Shown here: in pieces, positions 44,101-52,015 of the stretch
Layout: every line of letters begins with the position of its first letter
Numbering within the stretch: the first letter of the stretch is position 1
Assembly (NCBI GenBank): GCA_005473895.2
Contig: SRJI02000003.1
Coordinates: 124,001-188,000 of the forward strand
Source: Carideicomes alvinocaridis
GTDB lineage: Bacteria > Pseudomonadota > Alphaproteobacteria > Rhodobacterales > Rhodobacteraceae
Direction of reading: 5' to 3'
Length of the DNA: 64,000 bases
Notes under the pieces: model-generated
Database searches by the model: none
What the model saw: the letters and a program-made list of their open reading frames with translations, nothing else
Told to the model about the DNA's origin: nothing
Position numbers and translations under genes: made by a program

Positions 44101-44207
44101 AGAAGGCCGAGGGCGAGAAGTGCCAGCGCTGCTGGAAGATCCTGCCGGACGTGGGCACCCACAAGCACCCCGGCACCTGCGCGCGCTGTGACGCCGCGCT
44201 GGACTGA
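41190..44207 (+). CDS. ileS: Isoleucyl-tRNA synthetase
   Basis: 1005-residue class I synthetase that charges tRNA-Ile. The HIGH region reads GPPYANGHLHIGHAL (residues 65-79), the KMSKS loop is KGNKMSKSLGN with KMSKS at 685-689, and the editing domain has TTPWTIPSNKAV. The C-terminal zinc finger is complete, with Cys 978, 981, 997 and 1000. The GAAGGA site lies upstream of ATG 41190. A second small frame (41127-41174, MTSARRTSSEHPKTL) ends 15 bases before the start. Its expression is probably controlled by the Ile-rich leader upstream. Confidence 0.97.
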   Translation: MCADTVDTPDYKDTLNLPRTDFPMRAGLPKREPEWLARWEEIGVYDRLREKAGKASRTSFTLHDGPPYANGHLHIGHALNKTIKDMIVRSHQMMGHDSRYIPGWDCHGLPIEWKIEEQYRAKGRSKDEVDVVDFRQECRRFAEGWVDIQREEFKRLGVTGNWADPYLTMDFHAERVIAEEFMKFLMNGTLYQGSKPVMWSPVEETALAEAEVEYHDKESPTIWVKFRVAEFTAPGQIPSDEEATDESREAVAAAAAQVEKDLEGAWVVIWTTTPWTIPSNKAVVYGDDIAYGLYEVTGTPGECWANVGDRFILADALASEVMARARLEDGMWRRVRDVRPSQLEGMRLSHPLAGAEGSQGEWDDLRDFRAADFVTDTEGTGFVHCAPSHGMEEYELYRGLGMLEQVITYNVMDDGSFRPDLPFFGGKRILRAKAKNGDWEGDANKAVIDKLVEVGGLLARGRIKHSYPHSWRSKAPVIFRNTPQWFAAIDRAVGDGQDTYGKTIRERALTSIDELVKWTPRTGRNRLHSMIEARPDWVLSRQRAWGVPLTCFTKKGALPTDPDFLLRDDKVNARITEAFEAEGADAWYKEGAKERFLGGDYDPAEWEQVFDILDVWFDSGSTHAFVLRDREDGTEDGIADVYMEGTDQHRGWFHSSMLQACGTIGRAPYRNVVTHGFTLDEKGNKMSKSLGNTIVPEEVVKQYGADILRLWVAQTDYTADQRIGPEILKGVADSYRRLRNTMRFMLGALGHFSEQDRIEPSQMPELERWVLHRLAELDQVVQEGYRAFDFQHVFQQIFTFCTVDLSAFYFDVRKDALYCDGDTTRRRAARTVMDLLFHRLTTWLAPILVFTMEDVWLDRFPGDASSVHLQDMPVTPADWRDAALAEKWANVRSARRVVTAALELQRADKVIGASLEAAPIVHVRDAAMLEALKSVSFDDLCITSGIALTDTPIPPEAFRLPEIEGVGVVFEKAEGEKCQRCWKILPDVGTHKHPGTCARCDAALD

Positions 44208-44295
44208 CGGCCTTCGCGGGGCGGGCACGCCGATGTGTCCACCCCGCGCCCCACCGGCGATTGACCGCCCCCGGGCTTTGACCCAAGCATGGGGC

Positions 44296-45087
44296 ATGGA
44301 GCACGCCGACAGCATCCGCCTTGCCGCCTTCCTCGGGCTCTTCGCGCTTTTCGCGCTGGCCGAGGCCGCGCGCCCGCGCCGGGACCGCGCACTGGGGCGG
44401 TGGACCCGCTGGCGCACCAATTGGGGCGTGCTGCTGGGCGGCCAGGTGGCGCTGCGGCTGCTGGCGCTGGCCCTGCCGCTCTTGGCCGTGGGCGCGGCGC
44501 TGGATGCCGAGGCCGCGGCCTGGGGCCTGTTCAACGTGACCCCGTGGCCCGCCTGGCTGGAGGTGACGCTGGCGGTGATCGTCCTCGACCTCGCCATCTG
44601 GGCGCAGCACCTCGCCATGCACCGCGTGCCGTGGCTCTGGCGGCTGCACCGGGTTCACCACGCCGACCGCGACGTGGACGTGACCACCGCCCTGCGCTTC
44701 CACCCGGGCGAGATCGCGCTGTCGATGCTGTGGAAGGTGGGCGTTGTCTACGCGCTCGGGGCCTCGGCGCTGGCGGTGGTGATCTTCGAGATCGTGCTGA
44801 ACGGCCTCGCCATGTTCAACCACGCCAATCTCGGGCTGTCCGCGCGCAGCGACGCGCTGCTGCGGCGGGTCGTGGTCACGCCGGACATGCACCGCGTGCA
44901 CCATTCCGTTCACCGGGACGAGCATAACAGGAATTACGGCTTCTGCCTCTCGGCTTGGGACCACCTCTTTCGCACCTACCGCGCGCAGCCCCAAGGCGGG
45001 CACCGGGGCATGACGCTTGGCCTCGAATGGCAGGATGCCAGCCCCGCCCGCCTGTTCTGGAGCCTCGCCCTCCCCTTCCGGCGATGA
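44296..45087 (+). CDS. Sterol desaturase/fatty acid hydroxylase family protein
   Basis: 263-residue membrane di-iron enzyme. The His boxes are present: HLAMHRVPWLWRLHRVHHAD gives HxxxH and HxxHH, and later MHRVHHSVHRDEHNRNYG gives the third cluster. Several hydrophobic segments precede and separate them. It would hydroxylate a lipid or isoprenoid chain; the substrate is unknown. The ATG at 44296 is the first in-frame start giving the normal family length. Its stop overlaps the next gene by ATGA, starting a three-gene operon. Confidence 0.88.
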   Translation: MEHADSIRLAAFLGLFALFALAEAARPRRDRALGRWTRWRTNWGVLLGGQVALRLLALALPLLAVGAALDAEAAAWGLFNVTPWPAWLEVTLAVIVLDLAIWAQHLAMHRVPWLWRLHRVHHADRDVDVTTALRFHPGEIALSMLWKVGVVYALGASALAVVIFEIVLNGLAMFNHANLGLSARSDALLRRVVVTPDMHRVHHSVHRDEHNRNYGFCLSAWDHLFRTYRAQPQGGHRGMTLGLEWQDASPARLFWSLALPFRR

Positions 45088-45737
45088 AGCTCGCGACGCT
45101 GGAACACCAGGCGCGCAGGCGGCACCTCGCCGTGTTGGGCGGCTTCCACCCCGGGCCGGAGGACAGCGCGCCGGAGGGGACCGGCACGATCCTGATGCTC
45201 GGCCCCGACGAGCCCGGCTTCTGGCCCGCCTTCACCGCGGCGCCGGAATACCGCGACGGGCAGCCCGACCCGATGGACCGCTGGTCGAAGCGGGTGATCG
45301 GCGGATGGGCCGCGACGCTCGGGGGCACCGCGCTTTTTCCCTCCGACGGGCCGCCCTTTGCGCCGTTCTATTCCTGGGCGCTGAGGACGGGGCGCATCCA
45401 TGCCTCGCCCATTCGCCTGCTGGTGCATGACGCGGCGGGGCTCATGGTCTCCTTCCGCGGCGCGCTGGCCCTGCCCGCACGGCTGGACCTGCCCCCTGCG
45501 CCGCCATCCCCTTGCGAGGGCTGCCCGGCCCCCTGCCTCACCGCCTGCCCGGTGGAGGCCCTGTCGCCCGAGCACTACGACCTCGACGCCTGCCGCGACT
45601 GGCTGCGCGGGCCGGGCACCGATTGCATGGACCGGGGCTGCCGCGCACGCCGCGCTTGCCCGCTGAGCCGCAGGCATGGCAGGCTGGACGCTCAATCCGC
45701 GTTCCACATGCGCGCCTTCCTGGGACCCCCGGCATGA
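45084..45737 (+). CDS. Ferredoxin-like iron-sulfur protein
   Basis: 217 residues. The N-terminal ~135 residues form a conserved but unnamed domain (GTILMLGPDEPGFWPAF, DPMDRWSKRVIGGWA). The C-terminal part has CEGCPAPCLTACPVEALSP, a variant 4Fe-4S motif, then Cys at CRDWL, CMDRGCRARRACPLS. The layout recalls the Fe-S part of epoxyqueuosine reductase-like proteins and small proteobacterial 'ferredoxin' entries. Coupled by ATGA overlaps to the desaturase upstream and the phosphatase downstream; it might supply electrons to the desaturase, but this is inference. Confidence 0.75.
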   Translation: MKLATLEHQARRRHLAVLGGFHPGPEDSAPEGTGTILMLGPDEPGFWPAFTAAPEYRDGQPDPMDRWSKRVIGGWAATLGGTALFPSDGPPFAPFYSWALRTGRIHASPIRLLVHDAAGLMVSFRGALALPARLDLPPAPPSPCEGCPAPCLTACPVEALSPEHYDLDACRDWLRGPGTDCMDRGCRARRACPLSRRHGRLDAQSAFHMRAFLGPPA

Positions 45738-46225
45738 CCCGCACGCTGATCCTGATGCGCCACGCCAAGTCGAGCTGGAACAAGGCCGGCCCCGACCACG
45801 ATCGCCCGCTGAACGACCGCGGGCGCCGCTCGGCCGCGGCGCTCGGCGAATGGCTGCACCGCAAGCATTACCTGCCGGACGAGGCGCTGGTCTCTTCCGC
45901 CGCGCGCACGATGGAAACCTGGCAGCGGCTGGATCTCGACACCGTTCTGAGGGTGGAGCCGCAGCTTTACCACGCGGATGCCGAGCTGATGCTGCGGGTC
46001 CTGCGCAAGGCGGACGGCAAGACGGTGCTGGTGCTGGGCCACAATCCCGGCATCGCCGATTTCGCGCATCTCCTGCTGGCGCGGCCGCCGGAGCATCCCC
46101 GCTTCGACGCCTTCCCCACCTGCGCCACGCTGGTCTGCCGCCTGCCCGCCACATGGAGCGACGCCGCCTTCGGCTGCGCGGAGCCGCTGGACTTCACCGT
46201 TCCGCGCGACCTGGGCGTGGAATAG
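45734..46225 (+). CDS. SixA-type histidine phosphatase
   Basis: 163-residue member of the histidine phosphatase superfamily. The RHG-type catalytic motif is LMRHAKSSW at the N-terminus, with a second catalytic His in VLVLGHNPGIADFA. SixA-like members remove phosphate from His-phosphotransfer proteins, but others act on small molecules. It overlaps the preceding ferredoxin-like gene by ATGA and ends the operon, convergent with bztD. Confidence 0.85.
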   Translation: MTRTLILMRHAKSSWNKAGPDHDRPLNDRGRRSAAALGEWLHRKHYLPDEALVSSAARTMETWQRLDLDTVLRVEPQLYHADAELMLRVLRKADGKTVLVLGHNPGIADFAHLLLARPPEHPRFDAFPTCATLVCRLPATWSDAAFGCAEPLDFTVPRDLGVE

Positions 46226-46276
46226 CAAAGGCGCGGCCCCTGCCGGACCTCGCCTTGCCGTTCGGGTCTCGAAGGA

Positions 46277-47062
46277 TCAGTGCCCGAGGATCTGGCTCAG
46301 GAACAGCTTGGTCCGCTCGTTTTGCGGGTTGTTGAAGAAGGCCTTCGGCTCGTTCTGTTCGACGATCTGGCCCTGGTCCATGAAGATCACGCGGTTCGCC
46401 ACCGCCTGGGCAAAGCCCATTTCGTGGGTGACGCAGAGCATGGTCATGCCCTCCTGCGCCAGCTCGATCATGGTGTCGAGCACCTCCTTGATCATCTCGG
46501 GGTCGAGCGCCGAGGTCGGTTCGTCGAACAGCATGATCCGCGGCCGCATGCAGAGCGACCGGGCGATCGCCACCCGCTGCTGCTGCCCGCCGGACAGCTG
46601 GCCGGGATACTTGTTGGCCTGGTCCGGGATCTTGACCTTCTCGAGGAAATGCATCGCCGTCTCCTCGGCCTCCCGCTTGGGCGTCTTGCGCACCCAGATC
46701 GGCGCCAGCGTGCAGTTCTCGAGGATTGTCAGGTGCGGGAACAGGTTGAAGTGCTGGAACACCATCCCGACCTCGGAGCGGATCTTGTCGATGTTCTTGA
46801 GGTCCGAGGACAGCAGCGTGCCGTCCACCTCGATCCGGCCGGCCTGGTGCTCCTCCAGCGCGTTGATGCAGCGGATCAGGGTGGACTTGCCCGACCCGGA
46901 GGGGCCGCAGATCACGATCCGCTCGCCCCGGTAGACCGTCAGGTCGATGTCGCGCAGGACGTGGAAGGTCCCGAACCACTTGTTCATCTTGTCGATCTGG
47001 ATGGCGACCTCGTCGGAGATCTCCATCGGGCCGGACTCGGCCATTTGCGCGGTTTCAGCCAT
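46277..47062 (-). CDS. bztD: Glutamate/glutamine/aspartate/asparagine ABC transporter ATP-binding protein BztD
   Basis: 261-residue polar-amino-acid ATPase. It has [20 protein letters not shown], Walker [16 protein letters not shown] near residue 53, signature [15 protein letters not shown], Walker [15 protein letters not shown] and the His in [10 protein letters not shown]. It is last of the leftward bztA-bztB-bztC-bztD operon. The extra ~18 N-terminal residues ([10 protein letters not shown] region) are typical of Rhodobacter BztD. Name assigned from the full operon context. Confidence 0.92.
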   Translation of the reverse strand: MAETAQMAESGPMEISDEVAIQIDKMNKWFGTFHVLRDIDLTVYRGERIVICGPSGSGKSTLIRCINALEEHQAGRIEVDGTLLSSDLKNIDKIRSEVGMVFQHFNLFPHLTILENCTLAPIWVRKTPKREAEETAMHFLEKVKIPDQANKYPGQLSGGQQQRVAIARSLCMRPRIMLFDEPTSALDPEMIKEVLDTMIELAQEGMTMLCVTHEMGFAQAVANRVIFMDQGQIVEQNEPKAFFNNPQNERTKLFLSQILGH

Positions 47063-47077
47063 TGAGGGTCACTCCCC

Positions 47078-48376
47078 TTAGCGATGATCGGTTGCGAGCC
47101 GGCGCTCCAACCATTGCGAATATTGCGAGATGCCGTAGCAGACGACGAAGAACAGCAGCGCGGCAAAGCTGAACAGCTCCCAGTAGACGCCGTTCCATTC
47201 CGTCGAGGCGAGCACCGGGCCACGGATCATGCCGACGAGGTCGAACATGGAGATCACCGAGACCAGCGTGGTGTCCTTGAACAGGCCCACCGCCACGTTG
47301 ACGATGCCGGGAATGGAGATCTTGAGCGCCTGGGGCAGGATGATCAGCCGCATCGCCTGCGGGTAGTCGAGCCCGAGACTGTCGCCGGCCTCGTATTGGC
47401 CCTTGGGCAGCGCCGCGAGACCGCCGCGGATCACCTCGGCGATATAGGCCGAGGCGAAGGCGGTGATCATGATGATCACGCGGATGATCAGGTCGAAATT
47501 CGTGCCCGGCGGCAGGAAGTAGGCCAGCACCACGTTCGCCACGAAAAGCAACGTGATCAGCGGCACGCCGCGGATGAACTCGATGAAGACCACGCAGATG
47601 ATGCGGATGATCGGCATGTTGGACTGCCGCCCGAGCGCGAGGCAGATGCCGATCGGCAGCGACAGCGACACGCAGACCGTGCCCAGGATCAGGTTCAGCA
47701 TGAAGCCGCCCATGTCCCGCGACTGCACCGCCGGCAGGATCGGCCGGTTGGGGGCGAGCAGCTCGGTCAGGTAGCCGCCGGCGATCCAGACCACCACCGC
47801 CGCGACCACGCCGGCGGCGAGGCCCTTGGCGAAGTTGTCCTTCACGAAGCGGGCATAGACCAGATAGCCCGCCACGACCCCGATCAGCGCGGTGAGCGGC
47901 GCCAGGAGCGGCCCGCCCCAGATCAGCCAGTAGGCCAGGAACGGGTAGAGCCCGGTGAAGAGCAGCATCTTGCGCGGCAGATCGAAGAACAGCACCGGCG
48001 CCGCGGCGATGAAAAGCAGGATGAAGGCCAGCCCGGGCCGCCAGTAGAAGGCCGACGGATACTTGAACCCGAAGAGAAGCTGGTTCCACCGCTCGGTCAG
48101 CACCGCGAAACAGGCGCCGGTCTCGCCCTGCAGGATGTCGCGGCATTCCGACAGGCTGGACGTGGTCCAGAGCCCGTTGAGGATCCACGGCAGGGCAAAG
48201 ACCGCCAGCTGGTAGACCAGGTAGATGGCCGCCAGCGTCAGCAGCGCGTTGAGCCAGGTGCTGAACAGGTTGTCGCGCATCCACTTGATCGGGCCGCGTT
48301 CCCGTGAGGGCGGCGGCGCGGCGGGGATGGCGGTTTCGCGGACGAAGGCGACGGATTGCGCATGGGTGTCCGACAT
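47078..48376 (-). CDS. bztC: Acidic/amide amino acid ABC transporter permease BztC
   Basis: 432-residue permease of the HisM/BztC type: a long N-terminal half with extra membrane segments and a loop with two Cys (SECRDILQGETGACFAVL), then the permease core with IEFIRGVPLITLLFVANVV, the EAA loop AEVIRGGLAALPKGQYEAGDSLGL and LPQALKISIPGIVN. It forms the channel with BztB. One base separates it from the bztB stop. Confidence 0.92.
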   Translation of the reverse strand: MSDTHAQSVAFVRETAIPAAPPPSRERGPIKWMRDNLFSTWLNALLTLAAIYLVYQLAVFALPWILNGLWTTSSLSECRDILQGETGACFAVLTERWNQLLFGFKYPSAFYWRPGLAFILLFIAAAPVLFFDLPRKMLLFTGLYPFLAYWLIWGGPLLAPLTALIGVVAGYLVYARFVKDNFAKGLAAGVVAAVVVWIAGGYLTELLAPNRPILPAVQSRDMGGFMLNLILGTVCVSLSLPIGICLALGRQSNMPIIRIICVVFIEFIRGVPLITLLFVANVVLAYFLPPGTNFDLIIRVIIMITAFASAYIAEVIRGGLAALPKGQYEAGDSLGLDYPQAMRLIILPQALKISIPGIVNVAVGLFKDTTLVSVISMFDLVGMIRGPVLASTEWNGVYWELFSFAALLFFVVCYGISQYSQWLERRLATDHR

Positions 48377-48377
48377 C

Positions 48378-49904
48378 TCAGCGCTCCTTCAGCCGCACGG
48401 CGTTGTTGTAGGCGTTCATCACGCCCGAGATCGCCAGCGAGATCGCGAGGTAGAACAGCATCAGCAGGAACACCGACTCGATGGCCCGCCCGGTCTGGTT
48501 CAGCGTGATGCCGCCCAGCGTGCCGGTCAGGTCCATGTAGCCCACCGCGATGGCGAGCGAGGAGTTCTTGGTGAGGTTCAGGTATTGCGAGATCACCGGC
48601 GGGATGATCACCCGCAGCGCCTGCGGCAGGATCACGAGGCTCATGATCCGGCGCGGCCGCAGGCCCAGCGCGGCGGCCGCTTCCGACTGGCCGCGGCTGA
48701 TCGCCATGATGCCGGCGCGCACGTTCTCCGCGATGAAGGCGCCGGTGTAGACGGCCAGCGCGAACCACAGCGCGATGAGCGAGCCGCGCACCTGCACCCC
48801 GTCGGTGAAGTTGAAGCCCGCGAGATAGGGAACCTCCAGCTCGAAGGGCCCGCCCCGGCGCAGGTGCGTCGTCAGTTCAGCGCTCTGGCCGACAAGGGAG
48901 GCAGCGGCCTCTTCCGGCAGCACGAGCATGTCGCAATTGCCGTCGGCAAAGCCCTTGGCCGCGGCCTGGGCGTTGGGATAGGTCTCGGACCGCAGGGTCG
49001 CCCCTTCCGCGCGCAGGATGCGGCGCTTGGCCACCGCCATCGAGGGCTCACCGGCGACGGAGCACAGGTTGATGGTCCCCTGCTCGGCCGCGTATTCCTC
49101 AAGGCTGACGTCACCGCCCAGATCCGAGGGCACGTAGATCCGGTTGGGCGTGCCGCTGCCCAGGGTGAAGAACATCCAGACCAGCAGCGTCGGCACGATC
49201 AGGATCACCAGCGACGGCCAGCCCATGGGCAGAAGCTGCCCGGTATCGTAGAGCTTTTTGGTGGCGTAGCGGCGATAGGCCCAGACCCCCACCAGCGACA
49301 GAAGGAAGACGGCGGTGACCACCATGGCCCCCGCCCCCGGGATCGCGTTGGGCACGTAGACGCCGCGATTGGTCAGGGCGATCAGGCCAAACAGCATGCT
49401 GCTGTCGGGTTCCGCCCCGCGAAAGGCGCTCGGGGCCGGCAGCGCGACGCTCATGATCGAGAAGATGATGAGGATCCAGATCAGCACCGGCACGTTGCGG
49501 AACATCTCCACGTAGACCGCCATCAGCTTGCGCACGATCCAGTTGTTGGAAAGCCGCAGCACCCCGGCGATGACGCCGAAGATGGTCGCGGTGATGCAGC
49601 CCAGCCCGGCCACGATCAGCGTGTTGAGCATCCCGACGATCGCCGCCCGCATGTGGGACGACTGGCTGTCATAGGGGATGGGGCGCTGGTTGATGTCGTA
49701 GCCCGAGGGCTCGCCCAGGAAGCCGAAACTGATGTCCAGGCCGGCGGCGGCGAGGTTCTGGATCAGGTTCCAGCCCAGCCAGGCCATGAAGGCGATCAGA
49801 CAGAGGAGCGCGATGGCCTGGAATGTCAGCGAACGATAGCGCGTATCGTTCAGAAGCATGGATAGCCGAAACGACTCCGCCGGAGGGTCGGTTACAGTGG
49901 TCAT
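48378..49904 (-). CDS. bztB: Acidic/amide amino acid ABC transporter permease BztB with embedded binding-protein-like segment
   Basis: 508 residues, about a hundred longer than I expect for BztB. The ordinary HisM-type permease core is split: membrane segments up to about residue 248, then a soluble loop of roughly 120 residues, then the core with YTGAFIAENVRAGIMAISRG, the EAA loop QSEAAAALGLRPRRI and VIISQY-type end. The loop includes residues 276-338 that resemble the second lobe of the binding protein BztA encoded next door (see findings), for example NAQAAAKGFADGNCDMLVL against NAEAQQQYLAGACDVYTTD. It would lie in the periplasm. The frame is open throughout. Confidence 0.9.
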   Translation of the reverse strand: MTTVTDPPAESFRLSMLLNDTRYRSLTFQAIALLCLIAFMAWLGWNLIQNLAAAGLDISFGFLGEPSGYDINQRPIPYDSQSSHMRAAIVGMLNTLIVAGLGCITATIFGVIAGVLRLSNNWIVRKLMAVYVEMFRNVPVLIWILIIFSIMSVALPAPSAFRGAEPDSSMLFGLIALTNRGVYVPNAIPGAGAMVVTAVFLLSLVGVWAYRRYATKKLYDTGQLLPMGWPSLVILIVPTLLVWMFFTLGSGTPNRIYVPSDLGGDVSLEEYAAEQGTINLCSVAGEPSMAVAKRRILRAEGATLRSETYPNAQAAAKGFADGNCDMLVLPEEAAASLVGQSAELTTHLRRGGPFELEVPYLAGFNFTDGVQVRGSLIALWFALAVYTGAFIAENVRAGIMAISRGQSEAAAALGLRPRRIMSLVILPQALRVIIPPVISQYLNLTKNSSLAIAVGYMDLTGTLGGITLNQTGRAIESVFLLMLFYLAISLAISGVMNAYNNAVRLKER

Positions 49905-49996
49905 GCGAATGGTCCCCGTTGTCCGGCCCGTCTGGTTTTTCTGAAAGGTCCCGCCTTGGGCGGGCCTCGGGCCGGATTTTTGTCAGGTCGTAGTGA

Positions 49997-50024
49997 AAAG
50001 GGCGCGGCCTGGACCGCGCCCTTT
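49997..50024 (-). terminator. Terminator/attenuator between bztA and bztB
   Basis: AAAGGGCGCGG pairs with CCGCGCCCTTT across a six-base loop, an eleven-base stem 12 bases after the bztA stop; on the minus strand it ends in TTTT. Partial termination here would make the binding protein much more abundant than the permease and ATPase, as is common in such operons. A second small stem (CCCGCC/GGCGGG) lies at 49950-49964. Confidence 0.75.
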
Positions 50025-50035
50025 CTGTGCCGTTC

Positions 50036-51052
50036 TCAGCGGAACGGCGGAGAGTACATCAGGCCGCCGTTGGTCCATTGCGCGTTCAGGCCGCGCGACA
50101 GGCCGATCGGGGTGCTTTCGCCGATGTTCTTGGCGAAGATCTCGCCGTAGTTGCCGTTCGCCTTGATGGCGCGCTTGGCCCAGTCGGCGTCGAGGCCCAG
50201 CATCTCGCCCAGGTTGCCCTCGGTGCCGAGGATCCGGTTGATCTCCGGGTTGTTGGTGCCGTTGGCCAGCTCGTCGATATTGGCCGAGGTGATGCCGTAT
50301 TCCTCGGCGGCGATCAGCGCGTTCAGCGTCCAGCGCGCGATGTCGCCCCAGTCGTTGTCGCCGTGCCGCACGAGCGGGCCCAGCGGCTCCTTGGAGATGA
50401 TCTCGGGCAGGATGACGTGGGCCGAGGGATCCTCGAACGCGGCGCGGGTCGCGGCCAGGCCGGAGGCGTCCGTCGTGTAGACGTCGCAGGCGCCGGCAAG
50501 GTACTGCTGCTGCGCTTCGGCGTTGGTCTCGATCGGGACCGGCTCGTAGTTGATGTTGTTGACCCGGAAGAAGTCCGCCAGGTTCAGCTCGGTCGTGGTG
50601 CCGGTCTGGATGCAGACGGTCGCGCCGTCCAGCTCCTTGGCCGAGCTCACGCCCAGCGCCTTGGGCACCATGAAGCCCTGGCCGTCATAGTAGTTGATGC
50701 CGACGAATTCGAACTTCAGGTCCACGTCGCGCGAGAAGGTCCAGGTGGTGTTCCGGGCCAGCAGGTCGATCTCGCCCGAGGCGAGCGCGGTAAAGCGCGT
50801 CTTGCCGGTGGTCGGCACGAACTCGACGGCCATCGGGTCGCCCAGCACGGCTGCCGCCACGGCGCGGCACACCGCGACGTCGAAGCCCTGCCATTCCCCA
50901 TTGGCGTCCGGCGCGGCAAAGCCCACGAGGCCTGTCGTCACGCCGCAGTTGAGCTTGCCGCGATCCTTCACGTCGTCCAGCGTGGCCGCCGCGGCCGCGC
51001 CGGCGGTCAGACCGACAGCCGTGAGCGTTCCGAGGATAAGGGTTGTTTTCAT
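50036..51052 (-). CDS. bztA: Acidic/amide amino acid ABC transporter binding protein BztA
   Basis: 338-residue periplasmic binding protein of family 3 (AapJ/BztA). The signal peptide ends near AAAA|TLDD at residue 23. Family blocks are RGKLNCGVTTGLVGFAAPD, GFDVAVCRAVAAAVLGD, NTTWTFSRDVDL, DGATVCIQTGTTTELNL and GIDVAWA-like GRNFANWAKRAIK at the end (here LDADWAKRAIKANGNYGEIF). The length and Cys pairs are those of AapJ/BztA, larger than GlnH-type proteins. GAGGT lies just upstream of the ATG. Confidence 0.94.
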   Translation of the reverse strand: MKTTLILGTLTAVGLTAGAAAAATLDDVKDRGKLNCGVTTGLVGFAAPDANGEWQGFDVAVCRAVAAAVLGDPMAVEFVPTTGKTRFTALASGEIDLLARNTTWTFSRDVDLKFEFVGINYYDGQGFMVPKALGVSSAKELDGATVCIQTGTTTELNLADFFRVNNINYEPVPIETNAEAQQQYLAGACDVYTTDASGLAATRAAFEDPSAHVILPEIISKEPLGPLVRHGDNDWGDIARWTLNALIAAEEYGITSANIDELANGTNNPEINRILGTEGNLGEMLGLDADWAKRAIKANGNYGEIFAKNIGESTPIGLSRGLNAQWTNGGLMYSPPFR

Positions 51053-51298
51053 GTTTACCTCTTCCTGATGTCACACCTGTCCCGCAGGTGCTTTATGTAC
51101 GACCGAAGCCGGCCGTTATTGATCAAGGACGGGTCCCTCCGTCTTGGTGGAAGGAGTGTGGGCGGATTCATCTTGTAAGGTCAAGACGCCCATCACGTAA
51201 TTTGATATTGATAATATTGGACTTCCGTGGCGTCCGCCTGCCTTTCGGGCGGCGCCAAGGCCACGGTCTCGTCGGCGGGACAACGGGTTGCGGGGGTG
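51053..51298 (-). promoter_or_regulatory. Promoter region of the bzt operon
   Basis: 246-base gap. It has a very AT-rich stretch at 51199-51220 (TTTGATATTGATAATATTGG), unusual for this genome, and a short stem-loop CACCTG/CAGGTG at 51074-51090 in the presumed 5' untranslated region, about 20 bases before the start. No hexamer pair convincing enough to choose. Confidence 0.5.
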
Positions 51299-52015
51299 TC
51301 AGGCGTCCGGGCGGCTGAGATCGTGGAAGCGTTTTGCGTCCAGAAATGCCTGTTTTTTCAGCAACTCCGCCGCGACAGCCTCTTCGTCCGCGCCCCATTG
51401 CTCGCGCTGCCAGATCTCGTCGATCCGCGACAGGTTCCAGAGGTCTTCGGCCGGCTGCAGGTCGCGCGTGGCGGCCAGCCCGATCACGAGCGATCCCGAC
51501 AGGGTGACGAGGTCATGCAGCCCGGCAAGGCCGAACGTGTCGAAGGCGGCGACGTGGTCGTGCAACCTGCGGGTGCTTTCCGCCGGCTGGGCGATATGCA
51601 TCACCCCCTCGCCCGGGACCAGCGGCGCGGCCAGCTCGTCCTCCGCCCAGCGCAGCAGCGGATCCCAGCCCGCCGCCTGCCGCCCGGCCAGCTCCGCCGG
51701 CGCCGCAGCGCGATAGCAGATCAGGTCGGTGCCGCCATATTCCGCCAGCATCTCGGCCACGGCGCCGTGCTGGGGCGCGACCTTGTCGATGGCGGAATTG
51801 GCAAACCGGGTCAGCGGCATGCTGTTGGGATCGATCGCCTCGCCCTGCGCCGCCCATTCCTCGGCCAGCGCCTCGGCCAGCGCGCGCGAGGGCAGCGTCA
51901 GCTCGGCCTTGGCCGGCGTCCGCACCGGGCGACCGTCAAGCTCCACCGTGTGGCCCTCGTCGCGTTCCACCGCCTGCGCCATTGTCCAGAAGCGGCGCGC
52001 CTTCCATTCGCTCAT
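51299..52015 (-). CDS. ATP12-family F1-ATPase assembly chaperone
   Basis: 238 residues of the ATP12 family, which in mitochondria binds the F1 alpha subunit during ATP synthase assembly and is widespread in alphaproteobacteria. Family blocks are KARRFWTMAQAVERDEGHTV with VELDGRPVRTPAKAELTLPS, EEWAAQGEAIDPNSMPLTRFANSAID, and GLAGLHDLVTLSGSLVIGLA. I chose the ATG at 52015, which overlaps the HAD gene stop (ATGA). Last gene of the crcB-rluC-HAD-ATP12 chain. Confidence 0.9.
   Translation of the reverse strand: MSEWKARRFWTMAQAVERDEGHTVELDGRPVRTPAKAELTLPSRALAEALAEEWAAQGEAIDPNSMPLTRFANSAIDKVAPQHGAVAEMLAEYGGTDLICYRAAAPAELAGRQAAGWDPLLRWAEDELAAPLVPGEGVMHIAQPAESTRRLHDHVAAFDTFGLAGLHDLVTLSGSLVIGLAATRDLQPAEDLWNLSRIDEIWQREQWGADEEAVAAELLKKQAFLDAKRFHDLSRPDA

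Noticed and set aside
41148-44618. 1156-codon frame antisense to ileS
   Set aside because: Same reason; covers ileS exactly and shows no recognisable domain.
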